Below, one piece after another: positions 53,993-62,904 of a stretch of DNA of 64,000 bases; the stretch's first letter is position 1, and the number at the start of each line of letters is the position of its first letter. The notes below the pieces were generated by a model. The model made no database searches and was not told where the DNA came from. It was given only the letters and a program-made list of their open reading frames with translations. The translations under genes were made by a program, and so were the position numbers. This DNA comes from Lachnospiraceae bacterium A2 (GTDB lineage Bacteria; Bacillota; Clostridia; Lachnospirales; Lachnospiraceae), in the NCBI GenBank assembly GCA_000403315.2, contig KE159636.1:2020041-2084040 (forward strand), written 5' to 3'.

Positions 53993-55096
53993 ATGGACCG
54001 CCATCAGATTTTGGTTGTGGATGATTTGGAAAGCAACCGCATAATTTTAACAGAGATATTCCGTAAGGATTACGAAATCTTAGAAGCATCCAGCACCAGG
54101 GAGGCCTTGCAGATGTTAAAGGGCAATGCCGCCGGGATCGCTGCAGTGCTGCTGGACTGGCACCTGTCCGGGGAAGATGGGGGCAAGGTGCTGGCAGGGA
54201 TGAAGCAAAACGGCTGGATGGCCCATATCCCGGTGCTTGTAGTTACCGCAGAGCAGTCCATAGAAACTGAAAAAAAATGCATTGGGCTGGGGGCGGCAGA
54301 CATGATACGCAAACCTTTTGACCGGGACGTGGTGAGGAAACGTGTGGACAATAATATATCCCTCTACCAGCACAAGAACCATATGGAAGAAAAAGTAGCG
54401 GAACAGAACCAGCTTCTGCGCAAACAGTATGCCGTGTTGAAGATGCAGGCAGAAAAATTAAAAAAATCCAGCCAGCAGATGGTTGACGTGGTGTGCAACA
54501 TCTTAGAGACCCATTACCCGGAAGCTGAGGAGCATACCCAGACTGTCCGGGAACTCACCAGGATTATCGGCAGGAAGGTGCAGGCCCATTACCCGGAATA
54601 CCGGCTGACAGACGGGGACGTGGAGGCCATTGCGGAGCTGGCTGCCCTGCGGGACATTGGGAAACTTCTGATTTCCGACCATGTGCTGTTTAAGCCAGCA
54701 AAGCTCACAAAGGAAGAACGGGAATATATGAAATCCCACACCACCAAAGGGTGCGAGATTATGAAAATGATGAAAAATGTCCAGACGCCGGAATATTTTA
54801 AGAAAAGCATCGAAATCTGCCGGTACCACCATGAGCGTTACGACGGGCGCGGCTATCCTGAAGGGCTGAAAGGGGATGAAATCCCCATTGCCGCACAGAT
54901 TGTGTCGGTGGTGGATGCCTACCATGCGCTGATAAGCGAGCGGGTTTACAAGCGGGCTTATTCCAAGGAAGATGCCTATTATATGGTGTTAGGCGGGGAG
55001 TGCGGGATTTTTTCGCCAAAAGTTATGGAATGTTTCCGCATGTCCAGAAAAGAAATGGAAACAATTGGCACAGTGGAATGTGCAGAAACAGCATAA
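53993..55096 (+). CDS. Response regulator with degenerate HD-GYP domain
   Basis: 367 residues. The receiver (1-125) has Asp10/Asp11, phospho-acceptor Asp55 in LLDWHLSG and Lys107 in IRKPF. A coiled-coil linker follows (130-165), then an HD-GYP domain (about 168-360) that in active members degrades cyclic di-GMP. It keeps His181, HTTKG at 249, HHERYDGRGYPEG at 279 and the GYP motif, but the HD dyad is Arg220-Asp221 (ALRDIGKL), so a metal ligand is missing. Activity may be lost or altered. ATG 53993 follows AAGGAGGG, 12 bases after the FapA-like gene, so the two share an operon. No partner histidine kinase is in the window. Confidence 0.9.
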   Translation: MDRHQILVVDDLESNRIILTEIFRKDYEILEASSTREALQMLKGNAAGIAAVLLDWHLSGEDGGKVLAGMKQNGWMAHIPVLVVTAEQSIETEKKCIGLGAADMIRKPFDRDVVRKRVDNNISLYQHKNHMEEKVAEQNQLLRKQYAVLKMQAEKLKKSSQQMVDVVCNILETHYPEAEEHTQTVRELTRIIGRKVQAHYPEYRLTDGDVEAIAELAALRDIGKLLISDHVLFKPAKLTKEEREYMKSHTTKGCEIMKMMKNVQTPEYFKKSIEICRYHHERYDGRGYPEGLKGDEIPIAAQIVSVVDAYHALISERVYKRAYSKEDAYYMVLGGECGIFSPKVMECFRMSRKEMETIGTVECAETA

Positions 55097-55210
55097 GCTA
55101 AGAAGCAGAAGGCGCTTGGGCGCAGCAGGCATGGCTGCGGCAGGCGCCACGCAGTATAGATGGGAAATATCCAAGGTGAAGCGGAACAATTATAGAAGGA
55201 GGAAAATTCG

Positions 55211-56083
55211 GTGGGAAATATAGCATTAGTCACAGACAGCAACAGCGGGATCACCCAGGCAGAGGCAAAGGAATATGGGATCCATGTCCTGCCTATGCCA
55301 TTTTTTATCAATGGGGAAACTTATTTTGAAGACATAGATTTGTCACAGGAAGAATTTTATGAAAAATTAGAGGGGAATGCAGAAATCTCCACGTCCATGC
55401 CGGCAATCGGCTCCGTGACGGATTTGTGGGAACAGCTGCTGGAGGAATATGAAGGGATTGTCCATATCCCTATGTCCAGCGGCTTAAGCAGCTCCTGCGA
55501 AACGGCCATTATGCTGGCCCAGGAATATGAGGGCAGGGTGCAGGTGGTAAACAACCAGCGGATTTCCGTGACACAGAAGCAGGCGGTCCTGGACGCGGCA
55601 GAGTTGGCAAAGCGCGGGAAAAGCGCAGTGGAAATCAAGGAATTTCTGGAGGAAACAAAGTTTGATTCCAGCATTTATATTATGGTAGATACTTTAACAT
55701 ACCTGAAAAAGGGCGGCAGGATTACCCCTGCGGCGGCAGCCCTTGGCACATTGCTGAAATTAAAGCCCGTTCTGCAAATCCAGGGGGACAAGCTGGATGC
55801 CTTTGCCAAGGCAAGGACGGTAAAGCAAGCCAAAAACATTATGGTGGACGCCATGAAAAATGATTTTAAGAAACGCTTCGGGGATGAGGAGGGGAAAAAT
55901 ATGCACCTCTACATTGCCTATACCAAAGACCGTCAGGCTGCATTGGAATTTAAGGGGCAGGTACAGGAAGCCTTCCCCCATGCAGAAATTACCATGACAG
56001 ACCCCCTTTCCTTAAGCGTGGCATGCCATATCGGGCCGGGATCCTTAGCCATTGCCTGCGCAAAGAAGCTTCCCACGGCATAG
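55211..56083 (+). CDS. DegV family fatty-acid binding protein
   Basis: 290-residue DegV protein (FakB-like). ALVTDSNSGITQAEAKEYGI begins the domain, PMSSGLSSSCETA contacts the bound lipid carboxylate, and VDTLTYLKKGGRITPAAAAL is the conserved middle. FakB proteins present fatty acids to the kinase FakA; the fakA gene is not nearby, so this role is inferred. GTG 55211 follows GGAGGA and gives the family start. A bidirectional terminator follows. Confidence 0.93.
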   Translation: MGNIALVTDSNSGITQAEAKEYGIHVLPMPFFINGETYFEDIDLSQEEFYEKLEGNAEISTSMPAIGSVTDLWEQLLEEYEGIVHIPMSSGLSSSCETAIMLAQEYEGRVQVVNNQRISVTQKQAVLDAAELAKRGKSAVEIKEFLEETKFDSSIYIMVDTLTYLKKGGRITPAAAALGTLLKLKPVLQIQGDKLDAFAKARTVKQAKNIMVDAMKNDFKKRFGDEEGKNMHLYIAYTKDRQAALEFKGQVQEAFPHAEITMTDPLSLSVACHIGPGSLAIACAKKLPTA

Positions 56084-56113
56084 GGGGCTGCCGGAAAAGT
56101 TTATAAAACATAA

Positions 56114-56158
56114 AAAGGGGCTGCCGGAAAATGATACGGTTCCGTCAGCCTCTTTTTT
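56114..56158. terminator. Bidirectional terminator
   Basis: AAGGGGCTGCCGGAA pairs with TTCCGTCAGCCTCTT (two mismatches), with T-run on the right and A-run on the left. It serves degV from the left and the minus-strand gene from the right. Confidence 0.8.
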
Positions 56159-56169
56159 GTCCCTGAAAT

Positions 56170-57279
56170 TTAGGTCTGCTGGTGCAAAAATGCGATAATC
56201 CGGCAGTCCCTGCAGATTTCCAGATAGGCGTTGCCTTCTGTCTCCTCCAGCACAGTATCCCATTGGATTTGTGCAAGGTATTTCATAGGCTTCCCGCAGT
56301 CGGGGCATAGTTTAATTTCACAGTCCTGAATTCAGAACCCAAAACCGCCCACAGAGGATCCGCCTTCCCAATCGGCGGCGTACCGTGGCGGGACAGGGTC
56401 TTTCCCCAGGACGTAGCAGTTGGAGGCAAGCTCCTCAACCCATTGGTCTTCCGGGCCGTCTTCTGCCATGGAGCACCCTTCCCCGGGGAAATACCTGCTT
56501 TCGCCGTTTACTTCGTACCTGCAGAAAGTACTGTCTGAATAGATCAGGCAGTCCGGGCAGCATTTTGCCTTGGCAGTGCCGCTGATCCCCAGGAAAGAAA
56601 GACGTGGGTCGCTGCCGTCAATTTCCATCAGGTTTACAAGGGCGCAGCCGCAGGAAGGGCAGGTTTCCCCTGTCTTAACCCCTATTTTTACAGGGCTTTT
56701 CTTTTTTTCTTCCAAAGTCCCTTTTACCATGGGATAACATTCCTTAAAATTTGTTTCCAAATAATTGCCGTCCTTGTCGTAGGACCATCCGCCGTAAGTG
56801 GCGTGGACGGAGGGATTGGCGTACAGTTTTTCCCGCCACTTACGTGGATGCCGCTCCAGCTCCAGGAATGCTTGGAACACGTCTTCGCCCCCATGGACGG
56901 CAAGGCACAGCAGTAACTTTCCGGCAAGCATTGGGTCTGTACCATCCTCCATCACCATTTCCAGCATTTTGGCGGTGATATCATCAGGGGCGTCTTTATA
57001 TAGCTCGGAAGGATAGAAAAGCCCCTTTTGGAAGGCGGCTTTTGCCAGTTCCGTGGTATCGATGTCCCGGTAGCCCAGCAGGTTTTTAAATAAACCCCAG
57101 TGCTCCTCAAGATCGCCCGTTTCCATTATTTCCCTGCAGATGCTTTGGACTGCGGCGGCAAGCTCCTCCTTGGGCATTGCCAAGATCCGCTCCCTTTCGT
57201 TTTCGGTCTGGCAGGCAACGCAAATCCCGTCAAAAAAGATTTTCCTGCCGCATTGTTTGCAGTGCTGTATTTTTACCAT
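56170..57279 (-). pseudogene. Zinc-ribbon protein interrupted by an in-frame TGA
   Basis: The intact part (57279 down to 56332) is 315 residues: an N-terminal zinc ribbon (KIQHCKQCGRKIFFDGICVA CQ), a helical middle and a second zinc ribbon (CPSCGCALVN...CCPDC). The frame meets TGA at 56332-56334 and then stays open for 53 more codons reading IQDCEIKLCPDCGKPMKYLA and LEICRDCRIIAFLHQQT, a third zinc ribbon. In related proteins this position reads GGxPxW-IQDAEYPxCPxCG, so TGA stands where Trp (TGG) is expected. A point mutation is the simplest view; translational read-through is possible. ATG 57279 follows AAGGAGG, 13 bases after the TRIC gene. Function unknown. Confidence 0.75.
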
Positions 57280-57292
57280 AAATCCTACCTCC

Positions 57293-57943
57293 TTATCGTA
57301 TCCTCGGCAAGTTCCAACGGTAATGGGCTGCCAGCAGCCTTACCGCCACCACTGTGATGGAACTTACCAGCATCGCCCCAATATCCGGGACTGCCCTGCA
57401 CAGGAAAATATACAGGAACGCCCCAATCAGCGCCGCGCAGGCATAGACGTGCTTGATAAAGACAAAGGGCGTTTCCCCTGCCATCACATCCCGCATCATG
57501 CCCCCGCCAATCCCAGTAGCTACCCCTACAAAAACGAGGAGGAACCAATGGTCAAAATGGCTGCCTTCCAAATCCATGGCCGTACGGATGCCCATTACAG
57601 TAAAAATCCCAAGGCCCACCGCATCCAGCGCGCTCATTACCCGTTCGTACCGCTCTAAAAATGTGCTTTCCAAAAGCTCCTTTTTTATGAAGAATACCAC
57701 GAACAGCAGGCAGGAGGTCAGGATGGCAGTGCCCACATAGGCAAAATTTTGGAACATTTTCGGGGGATGGATGCCAAGGAGCAGGTCCCGGACACAGCCG
57801 CCTCCTACCGCAGTGGTAATGCCCAGCACATTGACGCCAAAGATATCCATGTTTTTCCGTATGCCCAGCATCGCCCCGGAAGAAGCAAAGGCAATGGTCC
57901 CAACGATTTCCAACAGGAAAATAAAAAGTTCTGAGTAAGGCAT
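57293..57943 (-). CDS. Trimeric intracellular cation channel (TRIC) family protein
   Basis: 216-residue membrane protein with seven predicted helices and the internal repeat of UPF0126/TRIC proteins. The paired motifs are GTIAFASSGAMLGIRKNMDI and GGGCVRDLLLG, then GLGIFTVMGIRTAM and GIGGGMMRDVMAGETPFVF. Bacterial homologues are K+-permeable channels or Gly transport candidates. ATG 57943 has AAAGGAG seven bases upstream. It is the first gene of a two-gene minus-strand unit. Confidence 0.9.
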   Translation of the reverse strand: MPYSELFIFLLEIVGTIAFASSGAMLGIRKNMDIFGVNVLGITTAVGGGCVRDLLLGIHPPKMFQNFAYVGTAILTSCLLFVVFFIKKELLESTFLERYERVMSALDAVGLGIFTVMGIRTAMDLEGSHFDHWFLLVFVGVATGIGGGMMRDVMAGETPFVFIKHVYACAALIGAFLYIFLCRAVPDIGAMLVSSITVVAVRLLAAHYRWNLPRIR

Positions 57944-58030
57944 TGAAAGGCTCCTTTCTGTTTTATTGCTCCTTTTGATTATACAAAAAGCCGCCGCCAA
58001 ATACAATGAGGAAATGAAAAACGCCGGAGG

Positions 58031-58124
58031 GAACTGTAACAGTTCAGCCTTCCGGCTTCACTGTTACGGAATCCGCCCATTTTAAAGTTTGCCTGTGGCA
58101 AAGAGGCGGATTCCTGGCTACTCC
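58031..58124. repeat. Dispersed repeat (family C copy 2)
   Basis: Begins GAACTGTAACAGTTC and continues ACTGTTACGGAATCCGCCC with TTTAAAGTTTGCC, as at 41382-41511. It is joined directly to a truncated family A element. Confidence 0.7.
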
Positions 58125-58130
58125 AATTCG

Positions 58131-58223
58131 GTTGACGTAGCCCCGCTACGCCGCCTTCTTCCGCCTTGCAGATGAAAAATTATTCTGCGTAAAATTCGTC
58201 GACATTTAACCGCCGGAGTAATA
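58131..58223. repeat. Family A element, truncated copy 3
   Basis: Nearly identical to 902-994, the right half of the 160 bp element. The left half is missing, replaced by the family C repeat. Confidence 0.85.
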
Positions 58224-58317
58224 TAATAAAAAAGCTGGCGGGATTGGGGCCGGAATAGATGGAAAGGCAGGGCGGAAGCGGGCTGCATCCGTAAAACCAC
58301 AGGTTAGGGGGATTGTT

Positions 58318-59205
58318 ATGTCAGATATTAATTTAGAATATTACAAAATTTTTTATTATGTAGGGAAAGTAAAAAGCATCACCCTTGCAGCAGAAGAACT
58401 GGCTGTTTCCCAGCCGGCAGTGAGCCAGGCCGTCCGCCATCTGGAGGAAGCCCTGGGCAGCCCCCTGTTTGTGCGGACCTCCAAAGGCGTCCGGTTCACC
58501 CCGGAAGGGGAAATGCTCTATTCCTTCGTGCAGCGGGGCTATGGCTATATCCAGCAGGGAGAACGGAAAATCCGGGGGATGCTGGATTTAGAAGCCGGGG
58601 AAATCCGTATTGGGGCCAGCGACATGACGCTGCAGTTTTACCTTCTGGAAGTGCTGGAGCAGTTCCACGAGAAATATCCAGGCATTAAAGTAGCGGTCAC
58701 CAACGCCCCCACCCCGGAAACTTTAAAGCACCTGCAGGACGGGAAAATTGATTTCGGCGTAGTCAGCGCCCCCTTAAACAGCCGCCGGGGCTGGGAGGTG
58801 AAAAAGGTGCGCAGGATTCAGGACGTATTTGTGGCGGGGAAAAAATTTAACTATCTGCGCCGCCAGCAGTTAAGCTATGGGCAGCTAAACAGCCTGCCGG
58901 TGCTCTGCCTGGAAAAGAATACTTCTACTAGGAATTATGTGGAAAGCTTCCTGGAGAAAAACGGCGTATCCCTGTCTCCGGAATTTGAGCTTGCCACCAG
59001 CAACATGCTGATACAGTTCGCAAGGAAAGGGCTGGGGATTGCCAGCGTGGTACAGGATTTTGCAGAGGAATTTCTGCAGTCCGGGGAACTGTTCCTGCTG
59101 GAATTCCCGGAAAAAATCCCGGCAAGGGATTTCTGCGTAGTGACGGACGGGCGCGTCCCGGTGTCTGCCGCTGCCGGGAAATTGCTGGAAATGATTGGGG
59201 CATAG
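58318..59205 (+). CDS. LysR family transcriptional regulator
   Basis: 295-residue LysR-type regulator. The DNA-binding domain reads YYKIFYYVGKVKSITLAAEE and LAVSQPAVSQAVRHLEEALG, with SPLFVRTSKGVRFTPEGE in the wing. The effector domain has DLEAGEIRIGASDMTLQFYL and the typical late FARKGLGIASV. ATG 58318 follows TTAGGGGGAT. It stands alone; the next gene, purA, has its own promoter. The regulated gene is unknown. Confidence 0.92.
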   Translation: MSDINLEYYKIFYYVGKVKSITLAAEELAVSQPAVSQAVRHLEEALGSPLFVRTSKGVRFTPEGEMLYSFVQRGYGYIQQGERKIRGMLDLEAGEIRIGASDMTLQFYLLEVLEQFHEKYPGIKVAVTNAPTPETLKHLQDGKIDFGVVSAPLNSRRGWEVKKVRRIQDVFVAGKKFNYLRRQQLSYGQLNSLPVLCLEKNTSTRNYVESFLEKNGVSLSPEFELATSNMLIQFARKGLGIASVVQDFAEEFLQSGELFLLEFPEKIPARDFCVVTDGRVPVSAAAGKLLEMIGA

Positions 59206-59278
59206 GCGAGCCCGTCCAAGGAGGGCGGCAGTGGGCATAGCATAAGAAATAATTATATGAACCATAAAAAACATTGAT

Positions 59279-59307
59279 TTTACTTATACTGGGAATTGGG
59301 TTATACT
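59279..59307 (+). promoter_or_regulatory. Probable purA promoter
   Basis: TTTACT (59279-59284) and TATACT (59302-59307), spacing 17. No purine riboswitch or PurR box was recognised in the 60 base leader. Confidence 0.5.
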
Positions 59308-59371
59308 AAACTGTGTCTGGGAAGCTATATGTTCCAAACAGCAGTGTACAAAAAGCAAAGGAGGAACGAAA

Positions 59372-60655
59372 ATGGTAAATGCAATTGTTGGTGCAAACTG
59401 GGGAGATGAGGGAAAAGGGAAAATCACCGATATGATGGCGAAAGAAGCCGACATTATCGTGCGTTTCCAAGGCGGCGCAAATGCCGGCCATACCATCGTC
59501 AATGATTATGGGAAATTTGCGCTCCACACCCTTCCAAGCGGCGTATTCTACAGCCATACCACAAGCATCATTGGAAATGGGGTGGCGCTGAATATCCCGG
59601 TGCTCTTTGAGGAAATCCAGTCCATTGTGGACAGGGGCGTGCCAAAGCCGAAAATCCTGGTGTCCGACCGGGCGCAGATCGTCATGTCCTACCACATTTT
59701 GTTCGACCAGTATGAGGAGGAGCGTTTGGGTGGGAAATCCTTTGGCTCCACAAAATCAGGGATTGCGCCATTTTATTCAGATAAATATGCAAAAATCGGG
59801 TTTCAGGTCAGCGAGCTCTTTGAGGAAGAATCCTTGAAGGAAAAAGTAGGGCGTATCTGTGAAACTAAAAATATAATGCTGGAGCATTTATACCATAAGC
59901 CCCTGCTGGATCCGGAAGAACTGATGAAAGAGCTGAAAGGCTATCGGGAAATGGTGGAGCCGTATGTCTGCGACACCTCCGCCTATCTCTGGCAGGCCAT
60001 ACAGGAAGGGAAGAATATCCTGCTGGAAGGACAGCTTGGTTCCCTGAAAGACCCGGACCACGGAATTTACCCCATGGTTACGTCGTCATCCACGCTGGCA
60101 GCTTACGGGGCCATTGGGGCAGGCGTCCCGCCGTATGAAATTAAGAAAATCATTACGGTCTGCAAGGCGTATTCTTCCTCGGTTGGGGCAGGCGCTTTTG
60201 TCAGCGAGATTTTCGGCGAAGATGCAGATGAATTAAGGCGCCGGGGCGGCGACGGCGGGGAGTATGGGGCAACCACAGGGCGCCCAAGGCGTATGGGCTG
60301 GTTTGACGCAGTTGCCAGCAAATATGGCTGCCGTATCCAGGGGACTACGGACGTAGCCTTTACCGTACTGGATGTGCTGGGCTACCTGGATGAAATCCCA
60401 GTCTGCGTCGGGTATGAAATTGACGGGGAAGTTACTACGGAATTCCCGGCTACCACAAAATTAGAGAAGGCAAAGCCTGTGCTGGAGGTGCTGCCGGGAT
60501 GGAACTGCGATATCCGGGGCATACGGAATTATGGGGATTTGCCGGAAAACTGCCGGAACTATGTAGAATTTGTGGAAAAACACATCGGATTCCCGATTAC
60601 CATGATTTCCAACGGGCCGGGCAGGGACGACATTATTTACCGCAGTAAGGGATAG
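59372..60655 (+). CDS. purA: Adenylosuccinate synthetase
   Basis: GTP-dependent conversion of IMP and aspartate to adenylosuccinate, the first step to AMP. The 427 residues begin MVNAIVGANWGDEGKGKITD with the P-loop, then the catalytic RFQGGANAGHTIV (His), LGSLKDPDHGIYPMVTSSST, GVPPYEIKKIITVCKAYSS and the GTP-binding end GYEIDGE...TKLEKAKPV. Length is normal. ATG 59372 follows AAAGGAGG. A HAD phosphatase follows after 15 bases. Confidence 0.97.
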   Translation: MVNAIVGANWGDEGKGKITDMMAKEADIIVRFQGGANAGHTIVNDYGKFALHTLPSGVFYSHTTSIIGNGVALNIPVLFEEIQSIVDRGVPKPKILVSDRAQIVMSYHILFDQYEEERLGGKSFGSTKSGIAPFYSDKYAKIGFQVSELFEEESLKEKVGRICETKNIMLEHLYHKPLLDPEELMKELKGYREMVEPYVCDTSAYLWQAIQEGKNILLEGQLGSLKDPDHGIYPMVTSSSTLAAYGAIGAGVPPYEIKKIITVCKAYSSSVGAGAFVSEIFGEDADELRRRGGDGGEYGATTGRPRRMGWFDAVASKYGCRIQGTTDVAFTVLDVLGYLDEIPVCVGYEIDGEVTTEFPATTKLEKAKPVLEVLPGWNCDIRGIRNYGDLPENCRNYVEFVEKHIGFPITMISNGPGRDDIIYRSKG

Positions 60656-60670
60656 GATAAGGAAAGGGAT

Positions 60671-61276
60671 ATGATAAAAAATATAGTATTTGACGTAGGG
60701 AAAGTACTGGTGGATTTTGACTGGCAGGGGTTTATGGATACCCTTGGCTTTCCGCCGGATGTGTATGAAAAAGTAGCAAATGCAACCGTCCTTTCAGAAC
60801 TTTGGAATGAATTTGACCGGAGCAAAATGACGGACGAGGAAATTTTGGAAGGCTTTCTGGAAAAAGCCCCAGGATGTGAAAAAGAAATCATGCAGTTTTG
60901 GGACAACATGGGCAACTGCATCAAGCAGTACGGGTATGTCCATGAATGGATCCAACGCCTGAAAGGGCAGGGGTATGGGGTGTACCTGCTGTCCAACTAT
61001 TCCAGGCGGATGTATTCCCAGAGCATTGAGGAGCTTTCCTTTGTGGAAGAAGTGGACGGCGCTATTTTTTCCTATGAAGTGCAGTCCACCAAACCGGAAC
61101 CGGAGATTTACCAGGCCCTGTTCCAGAAATACCAGTTAGATCCGACAGAATGTGTATTTCTGGATGATAACCGGGGGAATATTGTTGCTGCCAACCAGCT
61201 TGGCATGGCAACTATCCTGTTCCATACCAAGCAGCAGGCAGACGGGGAACTGAGAAGCCTGGGGGTAAATTTCTAG
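60671..61276 (+). CDS. HAD family phosphatase (YihX-like)
   Basis: 201-residue haloacid dehalogenase-like hydrolase, subfamily IA. Motif I is altered-looking but complete: NIVFDVGKVLVDFDW with nucleophile Asp and the second acidic residue replaced by Gly-Lys-Val spacing as in YihX-type enzymes. Motif II lies in VYLLSNYSRR, motif III Lys in STKPEPEIYQ and motif IV in CVFLDDNRGNI. YihX dephosphorylates glucose 1-phosphate; specificity here is not known. ATG 60671 follows GGAAAGGG. Probably co-transcribed with purA. Confidence 0.9.
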   Translation: MIKNIVFDVGKVLVDFDWQGFMDTLGFPPDVYEKVANATVLSELWNEFDRSKMTDEEILEGFLEKAPGCEKEIMQFWDNMGNCIKQYGYVHEWIQRLKGQGYGVYLLSNYSRRMYSQSIEELSFVEEVDGAIFSYEVQSTKPEPEIYQALFQKYQLDPTECVFLDDNRGNIVAANQLGMATILFHTKQQADGELRSLGVNF

Positions 61277-61295
61277 GGCGTGCCTTATACGCGCC

Positions 61296-61526
61296 TTATG
61301 GCTTTGGGGCGTCGTTTTCCTGGCCGTTCCCAAAATTTTTCTTAATCAGCCGGTAGACAAACCCATATGCCCAAAGGAGCACAGGCAGCACAAAGCTGGA
61401 AAAAAGGGCTGCCATGAACATAGGGAAAAAATCCTTCCCCAGAAAAGCAAAAACTAAAGTGGAAAGATAGAGGCCAACCAGCACAATGATGCCGATAATT
61501 GCTAAAATCCGCTGTACTTTTTTCAT
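61296..61526 (-). CDS. Small membrane protein, 76 aa, two helices
   Basis: Not recognised. Two hydrophobic segments (about 8-28, ILAIIGIIVLVGLYLSTLVF, and 36-58, FMAALFSSFVLPVLLWAYGF) with a short loop between, and a polar tail KKNFGNGQENDAPKP. ATG 61526 has GGAGGG eight bases upstream. It faces away from azlC and ends close to the HAD gene on the opposite strand. Similar two-helix proteins are common in Clostridia. Confidence 0.75.
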   Translation of the reverse strand: MKKVQRILAIIGIIVLVGLYLSTLVFAFLGKDFFPMFMAALFSSFVLPVLLWAYGFVYRLIKKNFGNGQENDAPKP

Positions 61527-61620
61527 TTTTTCATCCCTCCGTCCTGTTCACTGAAACAGTATACTTTACTATTTATCATAGCCCCAACAGGGGGCTTTGG
61601 CAAGAGAATTTTACAAACGC

Positions 61621-61649
61621 TTGTTGTCTTTACGGAAATCCTGTATAAT
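61621..61649 (+). promoter_or_regulatory. Promoter of azlCD
   Basis: TTGTTG (61621-61626) and TATAAT (61644-61649), spacing 17. Confidence 0.7.
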
Positions 61650-61728
61650 GGGAAGTGCCAAACGCCTGGGGCTGGGGGCTATCCCTACCCGCCGGGCAGG
61701 CAGGACTTACATAAGAGAGGGAAAGAGA

Positions 61729-62424
61729 ATGGAACAGTTTTTACAGGGAATAAAGGATGGGAGCCCTATAGGCATAGGGTATTTTTCCGTTTCCTTTACT
61801 TTTGGCCTTGCAGCGGTTTCCTCCGGCCTGAACTGGTGGGAATCGCTGCTGGTGTCTATGATGAACTTAACTTCTGCCGGGCAATTTGCAGGGATTACGG
61901 TAATGGCTGCGGCAGGCTCTTACTTAGAACTTGCAGTGTCCCAGTTTGTCATTAATCTCCGGTATGCGCTGATGAGCATTTCCCTGTCCCAGAAAGTAGA
62001 CAGCCAATTTGGGGCGGGGAAAAAGCTGTTCCTTGGGTTTGCAAATACGGATGAAATTTTTGCAGTGGCCATGAGCCGGGAAGGGGAGGTGGGCAGCCGC
62101 TATTTTGGCGGCCTTGCGGTCTTGCCCTATCTGGGCTGGACCCTTGGGACCTTGGCTGGGGCAGTCTGTGGGAACATATTGCCGCGGCAGGTCAGCGATG
62201 CCCTTGGCCTTGCCATTTATGGGATGTTTATTGCCATTATAGTGCCAGCCATGAAAAAGGACAGCCGTATCCTGAAAATGGTCCTGCTGGCTGTGGCCTT
62301 AAGCTGTGCACTTTATTATATCCCCGTGTTCCAGCATATTTCGGAGGGCTTTGCCATTATTATCTGCGCAGTAGCCGCTTCGGCGGCAGGAGCCTTGCTG
62401 TTCCCCATGGAGGAAGGGGAGTAG
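61729..62424 (+). CDS. azlC: AzlC family branched-chain amino acid exporter, large subunit
   Basis: 231-residue membrane protein with about six helices, exporting branched-chain amino acids with AzlD (YgaZ in E. coli). Family stretches: GIKDGSPIGIGYFSVSFTFG, NLTSAGQFAGITVMAA, INLRYALMSISLSQKV and FANTDEIFAVAMSR. ATG 61729 follows GAGAGGG; a longer frame from 61597 starts upstream of the promoter. azlD follows after 72 bases. Confidence 0.93.
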   Translation: MEQFLQGIKDGSPIGIGYFSVSFTFGLAAVSSGLNWWESLLVSMMNLTSAGQFAGITVMAAAGSYLELAVSQFVINLRYALMSISLSQKVDSQFGAGKKLFLGFANTDEIFAVAMSREGEVGSRYFGGLAVLPYLGWTLGTLAGAVCGNILPRQVSDALGLAIYGMFIAIIVPAMKKDSRILKMVLLAVALSCALYYIPVFQHISEGFAIIICAVAASAAGALLFPMEEGE

Positions 62425-62496
62425 GGCGTGCTGGCTTTGGGGAAAGGGCTGCATGGGACTGCCTGCATGTGGAAAAGAAAAATAGGAGGAAATCCA

Positions 62497-62805
62497 ATGG
62501 GGACAGGAAATTTCTGGCTTTACCTGCTGGTGATGTTTGGGGTAACGTACTTAATCCGGGTGCTGCCCTTTGTGGCGTTCCACAGGAAAATTGAAAATAA
62601 ATATGTGCGTTCTTTTTTGGCATATATCCCTTATACGGTGCTGGGCGCCATGACGTTCCCGGCAGTCCTGTATGCGACAGGCTCCATGGTGGCAGCCGCA
62701 GCCGGGGTTGCCGCAGCCTTTGCTGCAGCCTACCGGGGGAAAGGTCTGTTTACAGTGGCAGTCTGTGCCAGCGCAGTTGCATTTGCAGCAGGCCTTATCC
62801 TGTAG
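62497..62805 (+). CDS. azlD: AzlD family branched-chain amino acid exporter, small subunit
   Basis: 102-residue partner of AzlC (YgaH). Three helices: WLYLLVMFGVTYLIRVLPFV, the second around YVRSFLAYIPYTVLGAMTFP, the third an Ala-rich stretch. ATG 62497 has AGGAGG seven bases upstream; a longer frame from 62428 has no site. Confidence 0.92.
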   Translation: MGTGNFWLYLLVMFGVTYLIRVLPFVAFHRKIENKYVRSFLAYIPYTVLGAMTFPAVLYATGSMVAAAAGVAAAFAAAYRGKGLFTVAVCASAVAFAAGLIL

Positions 62806-62831
62806 GCGCAGCGGCTGTGGGAAAAATACAC

Positions 62832-62860
62832 TTGACATTCCTTTTTGGTTAGTATATACT
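62832..62860 (+). promoter_or_regulatory. Promoter of the FeoB-associated peptide
   Basis: TTGACA (62832-62837) and TATACT (62855-62860), spacing 17. Confidence 0.85.
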
Positions 62861-62884
62861 AACCTTAAATGATAACTATTCTCA
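62847..62884. promoter_or_regulatory. Two candidate metal-regulator sites
   Basis: A perfect 18 bp palindrome GGTTAGTATATACTAACC (62847-62864) covers the -10. It resembles DtxR/IdeR half-sites (GGTTAG/CTAACC) but with wider spacing. Beside it, TGATAACTATTCTCA (62870-62884) is close to a Fur box half-pair (TGATAAT-ATTATCA). Iron-dependent repression is inferred. Confidence 0.55.
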
Positions 62885-62904
62885 AATAGACAGGAGGATT
62901 TGCC

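Noticed and set aside
56045-56308. 87-residue minus-strand ORF
   Set aside because: It is a shifted frame over the zinc-ribbon extension and the terminator.
56332-56334. TGA as selenocysteine codon
   Set aside because: Homologues appear to have Trp there, not Cys, and no SECIS-like hairpin follows closely.
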